Translations under genes and position numbers: made by a program
DNA from: Methanomicrobia archaeon
Lineage (GTDB): Archaea > Halobacteriota > Bog-38 > Methanoflorentales > Methanoflorentaceae
Reading direction: 5' to 3'
Assembly (NCBI GenBank): GCA_015660915.1
Contig: JACTTZ010000008.1
Location: forward strand, 1-64,000
DNA: 64,000 nt
Notes under the pieces: model-generated
Databases searched by the model: none
Told to the model about the DNA's origin: nothing
What the model saw: the letters and a program-made list of their open reading frames with translations, nothing else
Shown here: positions 18,003 through 27,056 of the stretch, piece by piece
How positions within the stretch are numbered: position 1 is the stretch's first letter
How the letters are laid out: each line of letters begins with the position of its first letter

Positions 18003-19112
18003 TCAATCCGTGTCTGTCCGTTCCACCACGTGGATGGCACTGGCCTTGAAGGTGAGCTCGGTCTCCTTTCCCAGCGCAAGACCGAGCTCCTCGAATGACC
18101 GTTGGGTGATGACCGCGGTCAGTTTCACTCCGGCATCGACCTTCAGGCGCACCATCGGCCCCATAGGAACGACCTCGATGATCCGCCCGGTGAACTTGTT
18201 ACGGGCACTGCTCCGGATGCTGTCTTTTTCGTAGAAGGTAATATCCTCCGGTCGCATGTAGATGGTGACCGGCGTGCCGGGGGAGACGCCTGAGCCGGCG
18301 GCGATCCGGACGCCGTTTACATCAATGGCCGCAAGCCCGGCTTCATTTTCGGTGACGACACCGTCTAAGATATCCGCGACTCCGACCATGTGGGCAACCG
18401 CCCGGTTCATCGGCTGATAAAAGATCTGTTTTGAGGTACCGATCTGGCCTATTCGCCCGTCGATGACTACGGCGATGCGGTCGGCCAGCCTCTGTCCCTG
18501 TACCATATCATGGGTGGACAGGATAATCGTGATACCGAACCGTTTCTTGAGGTCCCCGATCATGCCCTCGATCTTCTCAGTCGCTACCGGATCGAGGTTG
18601 GCGGTCGGTTCATCGAGAAGGAGGACATCAGGCTTGGTGGTGATGGCCCGGGCGATGGCCACCCGCTGCATCTCACCTCCAGAAAGGGTGATGGCCTTCC
18701 TCTCTTCATACCCCTCCAGCCCGACCAGCTCCAGTGATTCCGAGACACGCCTGGAAATCTCATCAGCATTCACGTTCCTGAATTGGAGCCCGATGGCGAT
18801 ATTGGCGTACACCGACCCACGGAGCGGAGAAGGTTTCTGGAAGACCATGCTCATCTTCCGCCGCACTTGGATCTTTGCTCGGTCACGGAGCTTGGTAACA
18901 TTGGTCCCGTCAATCAGGATCTTGCCCGATGTCGGTCGCTCCAGCATGTCGATGAGGCGCAGGAGCGTAGTCTTACCGGAGCCGCTCGGTCCGATAAAGG
19001 TGAAGATCTCACCTTTAATGATAGAGAACGACACATCTTTCAGGACATCTTTCTTCCCGAAGTTCATAACCACGTGGTCGAACTCGATCACTATATCAAC
19101 GCTCCTGCACAA
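18003..19112 (-). CDS. tupC: Tungstate ABC transporter ATP-binding protein with C-terminal TOBE
   Basis: GPSGSGKTTLLRLIDMLERPTSG, LSGGEMQRVAIARA, LLLDEPTANLDP; overlaps tupB. Confidence 0.9.
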   Translation of the reverse strand: MCRSVDIVIEFDHVVMNFGKKDVLKDVSFSIIKGEIFTFIGPSGSGKTTLLRLIDMLERPTSGKILIDGTNVTKLRDRAKIQVRRKMSMVFQKPSPLRGSVYANIAIGLQFRNVNADEISRRVSESLELVGLEGYEERKAITLSGGEMQRVAIARAITTKPDVLLLDEPTANLDPVATEKIEGMIGDLKKRFGITIILSTHDMVQGQRLADRIAVVIDGRIGQIGTSKQIFYQPMNRAVAHMVGVADILDGVVTENEAGLAAIDVNGVRIAAGSGVSPGTPVTIYMRPEDITFYEKDSIRSSARNKFTGRIIEVVPMGPMVRLKVDAGVKLTAVITQRSFEELGLALGKETELTFKASAIHVVERTDTD

Positions 19113-19782
19113 GGAAGAGGAGTGCAGTAACGATCAAAGCTATAAGCAGGAGGATAATACCCAGCGCGATGGCGAGCGGGAGGTCGCCAATCGAGGTTTC
19201 AAGCGCAATTGCAGTAGTCAGTACCCGTGTATAACCTTTGATATTCCCACCGATTATCATTGCCGCTCCGACTTCTGAGATCGCCCTGCCGAACCCCAGG
19301 ATGACGCCACCGAGAATGGCGAAACGGGCTTCTTTGACAATAGTGATAACCGTCTGAAGCTGGGTTGCCCCGAGGGAAATCACAGTATCCTGTTTGGTCT
19401 GGCTCACTCCGGATAGGGCGATCAGGGTCATCCCGATCATGAGCGGGACGATAAGAACTGTTTGCCCGATTATCATGCCGGTAGGAGTGAAGAGAAGTTG
19501 TAAAAATCCGAACGGGCCCGAGCGGGAGAGCAGGAGCCAGACGAGGAGTCCGACGAGCACCGTGGGGAGGGCATAAAGGGCCTGGATGATGGTGATCAGA
19601 CCCCTCTTTCCACCGAACTGCTTGAAATGGATGAATCCTCCGATAGGAATGGCGATCAGGGATGCCACCAAGGTTGCCGAGAGCGAGATGTAAAGGGACC
19701 GGGCAGTTATATCGAGAACCTCTGGGTTCAGGGAGACGATCAGCTGAATCGCCTGGCGTATACCTTCAACAATTTCATTCAT
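19096..19782 (-). CDS. tupB: Tungstate ABC transporter permease
   Basis: 228 aa, hydrophobic; ALPTVLVGLLVWLLLSRSGPFG...GRAISEVGAAMIIGGNIKGYTRVLTTAIALETSIGDLPLAIALG. Confidence 0.92.
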   Translation of the reverse strand: MNEIVEGIRQAIQLIVSLNPEVLDITARSLYISLSATLVASLIAIPIGGFIHFKQFGGKRGLITIIQALYALPTVLVGLLVWLLLSRSGPFGFLQLLFTPTGMIIGQTVLIVPLMIGMTLIALSGVSQTKQDTVISLGATQLQTVITIVKEARFAILGGVILGFGRAISEVGAAMIIGGNIKGYTRVLTTAIALETSIGDLPLAIALGIILLLIALIVTALLFLVQER

Positions 19783-20142
19783 CGATGAACTCCTCCCCCC
19801 CGCAGACAGCAGGCTTTTACGAAACGATGATCGATACTATTCAACAGTAGTGACAGATTTCTTGAGATAATAAATGATGTCCGCTAAACTTGTTGGTATG
19901 CCAGTTGATTATCAGTCCTGCGCCACCCTGCCGATCATCTCGGTATACAGGACGGTACCGAGGATTGCCCGCCCTCGGTCGGGTACCGGTCCTTCATCAG
20001 GGCGCCACGAAGGGAGCCCGACAAACATCACCCCGATCACTGATCTGATCTTAGGACGGACTGAAGATCGCGCTCGGGGATGTAAATGCCACCGCAGTCG
20101 TGAAGGCGCCACCGCGACACTTCTCGAACGGCTCACTGCCCC

Positions 20143-20380
20143 TCCATAGCTCGCAAGAGCGATATGTTACGCACGGAATATCGTTTTCGTACTTAATTAG
20201 TTTTGCTTACGGGTTTCACCACTTAATTGCGTGTTATTCTACTAAGTAAGTAGATTTCCTAACGGACAATGAGGGCAAGCCCGTAGCGAGAGATCCTGCC
20301 TTTTATGCTCGATAATTGCGTTTGTTTGCTAAATCTATTAAAATTGTTGGAAGCAGTTAAGACTAGCACGTTATATCGCT
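20143..20380. repeat. Diverged duplicate of the tupA leader/promoter region (other copy about 17171-17400)
   Basis: cctccatagctcgcaagagcgatatgttacgcacggaatatcgttttcgtacttaattagttttgct vs cctccatagctcgcaatcgatatgttgcgcaggaaatatcattctcatgcttaatgagttttgct; weaker similarity continues (ggacaatg..., atgctcg.taattgcgt). Confidence 0.8.
20160..20183. promoter_or_regulatory. Putative ModE-like operator, site 6 (CGATAT-N12-ATATCG)
   Basis: cgatat-gttacgcacgga-atatcg, perfect arms, in the duplicated leader. Confidence 0.55.
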
Positions 20381-20607
20381 ATGCCAGCACAACGTAAAAC
20401 CTTGAGACATCTTACGAGTTTGTTAAAAGCCATCAGGAGTCTTCAGGAGGTCTGTTGATCTTTGTCGGGCGAAAATCCGTAAGGCCGAGTCGACGCAACT
20501 CACCCTAACCAACTGATCTACATTTAAAAAAAGCGTATGACACCTAAAAGCGGCCGGCCTGCTTCCAGTGTTTAAAAAGCCTCATTACGTAGATAGAGCT
20601 TTAGACT

Positions 20608-20871
20608 TTAAGAAATCGTTTCGAGTTTTGTCTGTCTTTCATCCTCGGCTTTTTTAAGCGTATCAACATCTATGAAATACTCTAACGCTTCTGGGCATTG
20701 ACTCGCAAGTCCCTCGAAGAATCGGCGTACGACGGCGCTGGTAGCCAATTCAAGAGTCTCGCTGTAAGCAGCTACAAGTACAGGCGGCAACTTCTTCGTA
20801 CGCTCCATAATCTGCTTGATAGCAGCGACTGCGCGGTCCACTTCTCCCATCGTACTGAAGCTGTCTGCCAT
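20608..20871 (-). CDS. Small hypothetical protein
   Basis: 87 aa helical ORF. Confidence 0.5.
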   Translation of the reverse strand: MADSFSTMGEVDRAVAAIKQIMERTKKLPPVLVAAYSETLELATSAVVRRFFEGLASQCPEALEYFIDVDTLKKAEDERQTKLETIS

Positions 20872-20957
20872 GCGCTCCCTATTTCATAGATAGGTAATCG
20901 TATTTAAAAACAATGCAAATTGCGGCCCGGATTGCTCTTCTCTCGATTGATTCGGTC

Positions 20958-21587
20958 CTAAGGAGATCCATCCTGGTTACGATTGCGCCGTTTGATTTTT
21001 TCGAGCGCTTCTTCTGCAGTCGTGCGAACGTCGTTGTCTTTATCATTTAGAGCGTGCTGTAAAGCTCCACCCGCCCGAGCGTCCCCGATTCTTCCGAGAG
21101 CGTCTGCAGCACGCTCGCGCACAAATTCATCCGGGTCGTTCAGCGCCATAACAAGCGGATCAGTTGCGTCCTGGTCTCGCAGTTTTCCCAATGCGTCAGC
21201 GGCGTTCCATCTGACATCAACGTCTCGATCCTGAAGCGACTTAATGAGCGAACCGGTCGCAGTCTTACTTCTGATATTCCCGAGAGCTTCGGCGGCGTTT
21301 CTGCGGACGTACCTATTGACGTCTTGCAAAGTCCCGATAAGTGGGGCGATGGCCCTTTGATCTCCGATCTGTCCTAAGGCGAGCGCAGCGTTCCATCGGA
21401 CAAACCAATCGACATCACTCAGAGCTGCGCACAAGGGGGCTACTGCTTCATCATCCCACACTTGACTAAGGCCTGCAGATGCGGCTCGGCGAACGTGCCT
21501 ATTTTCGTCAACAAGCGCCCCTATAAGAAACGGAACTGCGCTTTTTTCGCCGCTATTCCCAAGTGTTGCGGCTGCTTTTGTCCGCAC
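20958..21587 (-). CDS. HEAT-repeat protein (PBS-lyase-like repeats); start may lie upstream
   Basis: About 6 repeats of the DxDxxVRxxAAxALGxIxDxxAxxPLIxAL type; the same frame continues upstream as FIFESLVRQLKSNNPTVRTKAAATLG. Confidence 0.85.
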   Translation of the reverse strand: MRTKAAATLGNSGEKSAVPFLIGALVDENRHVRRAASAGLSQVWDDEAVAPLCAALSDVDWFVRWNAALALGQIGDQRAIAPLIGTLQDVNRYVRRNAAEALGNIRSKTATGSLIKSLQDRDVDVRWNAADALGKLRDQDATDPLVMALNDPDEFVRERAADALGRIGDARAGGALQHALNDKDNDVRTTAEEALEKIKRRNRNQDGSP

Positions 21588-21833
21588 AGTCGGATTGTTG
21601 CTTTTCAGTTGCCGAACCAGCGACTCAAAAATAAACGTCCCTCCCTTTTTGGCTCACTGCGTCGACAGCCCTGCTGGACGCTGATGCATAAGCGCATAAC
21701 ATTATGGACGGTATGGAACAACATCACTTTAATCGATCGGCTGTCTATTTCTTGCACCAATTTTCACGGAAAAGGGGATTTCTTAGGAAACGGCTAAGAT
21801 CTGGCAGGTCGTAAGAGCTAGAGGTGATGTTAA

Positions 21834-22037
21834 GTGCAAATAAGCGTGCGCAACAAACTCGCTGGAACGGTTAAAGAGGTAAAGCTCGGCGCCGTTATGG
21901 CTGAAGTCATCGTACAGGTCGGCGACAATCAAGTCATATCAGCCATCACAAAAGACGCTGCCGAGGACCTTGCTTTGAAAGCCGGCGACAAAGTGACGGT
22001 GTTGGTGAAATCAACGTCCGTGATGATTCAAAAGTAA
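21834..22037 (+). CDS. Mop-like single TOBE-domain molybdate/tungstate-binding protein
   Basis: MQISVRNKLAGTVKEVKLGAVMAEVIVQVGDNQVISAITKDAAEDLALKAGDKVTVLVKSTSVMIQK. Confidence 0.92.
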   Translation: MQISVRNKLAGTVKEVKLGAVMAEVIVQVGDNQVISAITKDAAEDLALKAGDKVTVLVKSTSVMIQK

Positions 22038-22042
22038 GAAAC

Positions 22043-22075
22043 GACGGTGGCAAGAAGAGCCGCCGTCTTTTTTTT
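22043..22075 (+). terminator. Intrinsic-type terminator after the Mop-like gene
   Basis: gacggtggc-aagaaga-gccgccgtc + tttttttt. Confidence 0.65.
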
Positions 22076-22181
22076 GCAAACTACACTAGTCACATGAGCT
22101 TAGCTCAGATTCCAAGACGCTAAGTGCCCAGGCTTCAGGGCTAAGACAGCGAGGAACGAGCGCGCAGCGGCCACTTTCGGG

Positions 22182-23426
22182 ATGCAAAAGTATTTGTTTG
22201 ATTTTTGCCTTCCGTTAGATGTGAAACTGATCATAATTGTCGGAGATGGGATGGCAGATGAGCCGCTCAACGCGCTTCAAGGCAAGACGCCGCTCGAGTA
22301 TGCGCAAACGCCACACCTGGATGTCGTGGCACGTTCCGGTTCGACAGGTCAGTTTTACGCGATAAAGCCAGGCGTCAAAGTTGACAGTGACGCTGCTCAC
22401 TTAGCGATGCTCGGTCAGGATGTGGACCTCAGCTCTTCAAACCGTGGGGCGTATGAGGCGCTTGGAGCAGGCCTCGCTCTTGGGCCAACGGACGTCGGTT
22501 TCCGGGTCAACTTTGCTACTATCGATGACCAATTTGTGCTGATCGATGGCAGGGCGGGCAGGATTAAAAGCGAAGCGAAGGAACTCGAGGAGGCGGTCAA
22601 CGAAACGGTCGAACTGGATACGATCTCTTTTGAGTTTAAGCAGACCCTCGGCTTCAAGGGCGCTTTCGTATTGCAGGACAACGATTTTACCGTTGACGTG
22701 AGCCTGCCAACGCAATACGGCGTCGGAAGACGCATCTGGGCGCGACCGCTGGTTGAGAGTACCAGAGCACGCTACACGGCAGAAACGATCAACGAGTTTA
22801 TGTCAAAAACCCATGAGGTCTTGAAATCCCATCCGCTCAACGTGCAGCGCCTTGCTGAGCATAAGCCGTCTGCCAATGTCGTCATGCCGTGGGCTGCCGG
22901 GCAGATAAGTCGTCTGAACCCGACTATGACAAAGTACGGTAAAAGTCTGTGCGTCGCAGCTGCGCCCGTCATAAAGGGCGTGTGCAAGTACTCTGGCATG
23001 GAAATCGTCGACGTGCCGGGCGCGACCGGCGAATATGACACGGACACCTTAGCAAAAGGCAAGATGGCGCTCGAACACTTGGACGACTACGATATCGTGC
23101 TGATCCACGTCGAAGGAACGGACGAAGCCAGTCATGACGGCAACGTTGAGGGAAAACTGATTATTATTGAGAAAATTGACGCGATGGTTGGCTATTTGCT
23201 CGAACGCACCGACAGCGCACAAACCCGGTTCGCGCTCCTCGCCGATCACGGAACTTCTTGCGTCACGCACGATCACATGACGACTGACGTTCCGATAGCA
23301 GTCTGCGGCTCCGGGGTTCACGCAGACGGCGTACGGCACTATAACGAGAAATCAGCTTCAAAGGGACGGTTGAATACGCTCTTTGGGAGACAGCTCATGC
23401 CGTTCCTTGCCCGATCACGAGTGTAA
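22182..23426 (+). CDS. apgM: 2,3-bisphosphoglycerate-independent phosphoglycerate mutase, archaeal type (probable GTG start at 22221)
   Basis: KLIIIVGDGMADEPLNALQGKTPLEYAQTPHLD; VHVEGTDEASHDG-type metal motif; ADHGTSCVTHDH. Confidence 0.93.
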   Translation: MQKYLFDFCLPLDVKLIIIVGDGMADEPLNALQGKTPLEYAQTPHLDVVARSGSTGQFYAIKPGVKVDSDAAHLAMLGQDVDLSSSNRGAYEALGAGLALGPTDVGFRVNFATIDDQFVLIDGRAGRIKSEAKELEEAVNETVELDTISFEFKQTLGFKGAFVLQDNDFTVDVSLPTQYGVGRRIWARPLVESTRARYTAETINEFMSKTHEVLKSHPLNVQRLAEHKPSANVVMPWAAGQISRLNPTMTKYGKSLCVAAAPVIKGVCKYSGMEIVDVPGATGEYDTDTLAKGKMALEHLDDYDIVLIHVEGTDEASHDGNVEGKLIIIEKIDAMVGYLLERTDSAQTRFALLADHGTSCVTHDHMTTDVPIAVCGSGVHADGVRHYNEKSASKGRLNTLFGRQLMPFLARSRV

Positions 23427-23440
23427 CTGCTTTTTCAATC

Positions 23441-24544
23441 ATGCGAGTCACTGTGCGAGAAGACCTGAAACATGTGACGCCCTGCGAACACGGCGGCAGA
23501 ATCATTGAAGCCTCAGAGGCAATGCCGGGCGTGCTCGACTATAGCGCAAACTTCAACCCGTACCTGCACCCTCGAGTCAAATCCGCGATCAAGGAAGGCG
23601 TGAAGGCAGCCTATCACTATCCCGATCACACCTATAAGAGATTCAGAGAGGCTGTTGGCGAATACCTCGAAGTGCCTTCCAATGTAATTGTGCCCGGAAA
23701 CGGGTCAGTCGAACTGATCCGGCTTTGTGCCTGGGCGTTTCTTGAAAAAGGCGACAAAGTGATAATTCCGGCTCCGACGTTCGGCGAGTATGAGCTCGCG
23801 TGCCATTTAAGTGGCGCTGAGCCGTTGATCGTGCCATTGTGGAATGAGCAGGCGTTCAAGCGGGACCTTTTCAGCGCCCTGGCCGAAGAGGACATCAGAA
23901 TGGTCTTCTTGTGCAATCCTAACAATCCGACTGGTAAAGGGCTCTCGAGGGAAACAGTAACTGACATCGCTTCGAAGTGTCGCGAGACGCAAACGTTCTT
24001 GCTCGTTGATGAAGTCTTCATAGAGCTTTCTGATCCGCGGCATAGCGTCGCAAGCGATAATCTCGAAGATGTGTTTGTCCTCAGGTCCCTAACTAAGTCG
24101 TTTTCAATTCCCGGCATTCGCGCAAGCTACGGCGTAACTAATCCCGGACTTGCCTCCGCCTTAAACAGCATACGACTTCCTTGGAACCTTAATTCTATTG
24201 CAGAAGCGGTAACCGTCGTGTTGCTCAAGGACTGCGAGTCTTATCTTGATGCGTCGCGAACGAGAATCGCCACGCAGCGACGGTGGCTAATGCGTGAGCT
24301 CGCAAAGATATCCGGGCTTGAGCCGCTCGAAAGCGACGCAAACTTCATTATGGTCAATGTGGCCGGGACTTCTCTCTCTTCGAGTGAATTTGCCTTTGGA
24401 ATGAGTCGGCACGGGTTTCTGGTCCGAGATTGCCAGTCGTTTAGATTGACCGGGCACGACTACATACGGATTGCGGTGCGGAAGAAGGCAGAAAACGAGC
24501 GCTTGCTTGATGCTATCAAACGGGTCGTTGGCCAAAAAGCCTGA
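23441..24544 (+). CDS. cobD: Threonine-phosphate decarboxylase / histidinol-phosphate aminotransferase-like, PLP-dependent
   Basis: N-terminal HGG...LDYSANFNP; GNGSVELI; CNPNNPTGKGL; SLTKSFSIPGIRASY PLP-Lys motif. Confidence 0.85.
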   Translation: MRVTVREDLKHVTPCEHGGRIIEASEAMPGVLDYSANFNPYLHPRVKSAIKEGVKAAYHYPDHTYKRFREAVGEYLEVPSNVIVPGNGSVELIRLCAWAFLEKGDKVIIPAPTFGEYELACHLSGAEPLIVPLWNEQAFKRDLFSALAEEDIRMVFLCNPNNPTGKGLSRETVTDIASKCRETQTFLLVDEVFIELSDPRHSVASDNLEDVFVLRSLTKSFSIPGIRASYGVTNPGLASALNSIRLPWNLNSIAEAVTVVLLKDCESYLDASRTRIATQRRWLMRELAKISGLEPLESDANFIMVNVAGTSLSSSEFAFGMSRHGFLVRDCQSFRLTGHDYIRIAVRKKAENERLLDAIKRVVGQKA

Positions 24545-24642
24545 CTCGGTTGCTCGAACCGGCCTCGCGACCGTGACGGGCTCGCATCATTGGTGAAAGT
24601 TTATTATTCAAGGAGTCGCGTAATAGAGGAGGGGAGTACACG

Positions 24643-24903
24643 ATGACGGAAGTATTACTGCTGACTCACAAAGGTTGCCCAGTGTGCCCGATAGCGAAAA
24701 GCTTTTGGGAGAAACTGCAGCAGAGCTGTGATTTTGATTACAGACATATTGAGGTATATACGCCTGAGGGCCTCCAGCTGATTCGTCAGTACAACATCCG
24801 AAGCGTTCCAACGACACTTATCGACAAAAAAGTGGAGTTTGTCGGCGTGCCGGACTACGATAAAGCGCTTGCGAAACTAAACTGCGTTAATTCGAAACAA
24901 TAG
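24643..24903 (+). CDS. Glutaredoxin/thioredoxin-like protein
   Basis: LLTHKGCPVCPIAKSFWEKL CxxC; IRSVPTTLI cis-Pro motif. Confidence 0.85.
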   Translation: MTEVLLLTHKGCPVCPIAKSFWEKLQQSCDFDYRHIEVYTPEGLQLIRQYNIRSVPTTLIDKKVEFVGVPDYDKALAKLNCVNSKQ

Positions 24904-25969
24904 GTGCCTGCGGCACTTCATAAGCGATGTTATAGATAAGTGCCTCGAGCTGAATTCTCTCATTTAGCCCTTGGAGCCGCGCGTAGTCTGCGTTACCGAG
25001 CGTCACAAGAAGCTTAGCGAGCGCCTCTTCAGGCAGCGGCATCCCGCGGACGTGCGCTCGCATTTGGGCAAGGATTTCACTGGCGCTGAGGCCTGTTTCT
25101 AGCAACAGACGATCGAGCACATGCCTGGCCTCGGGGGCATCGTTTCGTAAAGCAAGTCGCAGCAGCTCCGCAACCCCCTCAGGGTTCATGCGCTCTGCAA
25201 GCGTTTCCAACTTGAGCGGGGGGGCACCAGAAGAATTGCTTTCTGCTACTATCTGGAGTAGCGTTAGCGCTGTTCGAAGATTGCCATCACTGAGACGTGC
25301 AACCGACAGACATCGTTCGTCCGACAACGTGAAGCCTTCGCCGGTTGCGATTCGTCGCAGGTAGGTGAGCACGGTCTCGGCGGGGAGTTGTGCAAAGTGT
25401 AACGGTAAACAGCGCGATCTGATGGGAACAATAACTTGCGACGGGCGCTCTGTAGCCAAGATAAACTTGCAGGTCCGATTATAACGTTCAATTGTCCTCC
25501 GCAACGCTTGCTGAGCGTCTAGCGTCAAGGCGTCGGCCTCGTTAATAAACAGAATTCGGTACGGAGCACCTAGCGGAGCGATTCCCGCAAGCCGATTCAT
25601 AATCAGCTTGAAATTGTCAAGCACGCCCTTTCGTGCATCGTAAAAACGCGCCAAGCTGCGTGATGCCTCGAGGTACTTTCGGCCTTGTTCAAAGATGTCC
25701 GACGCATTGAGTTCAGTGAAGTTGCCTTCCCAAACATCGCCGAATAGTTCTCTCGCTACGACTTCAGCGGCTGAGCTCTTGCCCGTCCCTGCCGGGCCGC
25801 TGAAAAGCAGGTTCGGCAAGTTCTTGCTGTCGACAATTCGCTGTAGTTGCACCTTAGCAATCGACTGACCCAGCATCTCGTCGAATGATTGCGGCCGGTA
25901 CTTCTTCACCCACAGGATATCTAGGTCTCCGCGAGCGGTATGCGTGTGTATCTCCTCTTTCCGATCCAT
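24887..25969 (-). CDS. Replication factor C small subunit
   Basis: WVKKYRPQSFDEMLGQ; GPAGTGKSSAAE; FINEADALTLDAQQALRRTIERY; SRC motif. Confidence 0.92.
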   Translation of the reverse strand: MDRKEEIHTHTARGDLDILWVKKYRPQSFDEMLGQSIAKVQLQRIVDSKNLPNLLFSGPAGTGKSSAAEVVARELFGDVWEGNFTELNASDIFEQGRKYLEASRSLARFYDARKGVLDNFKLIMNRLAGIAPLGAPYRILFINEADALTLDAQQALRRTIERYNRTCKFILATERPSQVIVPIRSRCLPLHFAQLPAETVLTYLRRIATGEGFTLSDERCLSVARLSDGNLRTALTLLQIVAESNSSGAPPLKLETLAERMNPEGVAELLRLALRNDAPEARHVLDRLLLETGLSASEILAQMRAHVRGMPLPEEALAKLLVTLGNADYARLQGLNERIQLEALIYNIAYEVPQAPIVSN

Positions 25970-26191
25970 AGCTTTCGATAGGTGCCGATGTGCCGTCTGT
26001 TCGTATACCCTTCAAGGCAGCATTTGAACGAGAGTTCTCAGAACGTCAGGCCACGTGCAATCGGTTGCAGCAGTGTCAGTGCGTTAGACTTTTGGCCGAA
26101 ACGCTCTTTGGGCCGCCGCAACGCAGCTTTCGAGCATGAGAATTATCTACTGCATCTACTATGAAGATGTCGAACAGTTGGAGCGCCGCTG

Positions 26192-26818
26192 TTAGATCTG
26201 CTCGCGCTCACTTTGAGTTGCTTCCGGCTCTCGCCGTTCTTCCTCGGCGTCTATGGGGATGCTGCTGACCCTCCGACTTTCTGCGCCAACAAGTGAACTG
26301 TTTTTTCGTTCAACCTCGGTTTCCGCCTCGTTTATCGGAATTTGCCGTGGTCGCTCCCTGCGGGGTTCTGAAGTTGATTGGACTGTAGGCCCGAGAGGTC
26401 GTGTGTCGGTAGGTGGTTCACTCGTACCCTCATGAAGTAGTCTCAAGAAGAGATAGGCCAAAACCACCAGGAGAATAAGGATTGTGGCTGCGATCACTAA
26501 TCCGGTCGGAACCACCAATCCATTGAAAGGCTGCGCGCCGGCACTTGAAGTGTTTTCGACCCTTGCTGGAACGATGATACGAGTGGTATTGTTTGCCTTC
26601 AAAGGGTTGGCGGCTTGCGCCGAGTTATTCAACGCGGCAAACTGAAATGCTAGTACGTGAGGATCTGAAGTTGCATTTGAGCGTAGTGTCACCTCAAGAT
26701 GTTGGTTTGTCTGGCTGTTCGGCACCGCCGTTCCAGCCCAAACCGCTGCTGTCACGCAAGCTGTTGCAAGAAACGCCACCAGCAAGCTTGCGATGAGAAG
26801 CGAGGCTTTTCTTATCAT
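26192..26818 (-). CDS. Membrane protein with signal peptide and one C-proximal TM segment
   Basis: N-terminal signal, TM LVIAATILILLVVLAYLFL, charged tail. Confidence 0.6.
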   Translation of the reverse strand: MIRKASLLIASLLVAFLATACVTAAVWAGTAVPNSQTNQHLEVTLRSNATSDPHVLAFQFAALNNSAQAANPLKANNTTRIIVPARVENTSSAGAQPFNGLVVPTGLVIAATILILLVVLAYLFLRLLHEGTSEPPTDTRPLGPTVQSTSEPRRERPRQIPINEAETEVERKNSSLVGAESRRVSSIPIDAEEERREPEATQSEREQI

Positions 26819-27056
26819 TAGGTGTCGACAGTTCCGACAGAGGTGCTAAGCATACAAGTAGCCTTCGATGTGGTTTTGCGAGCAGTTGTACCATCAAAAC
26901 TAACAGCGTAGACGAGATGCCTAAACTCTAAGCAAGCGCTTTCCTTAGCGTGAAATCGAAGGTTTGGTTGAATTGCAGCAAAAAACGGGATCTTTTGGTG
27001 CAGTGTTTCCCCTCTTGAATCATAGCGCTCTGGAAAATTCGCTTGGCGCCGGGTTG

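Noticed and set aside
19912-20136. 74-aa ORF (-), ...RPKIRSVIGVMFVGLPSWRPDEGPVPDRGRAILGTVLYTEMIGRVAQD
   Set aside because: Follows the duplicated tup leader but matches no family I recognise and does not align by eye with TupA; left as unexplained sequence rather than called a gene.
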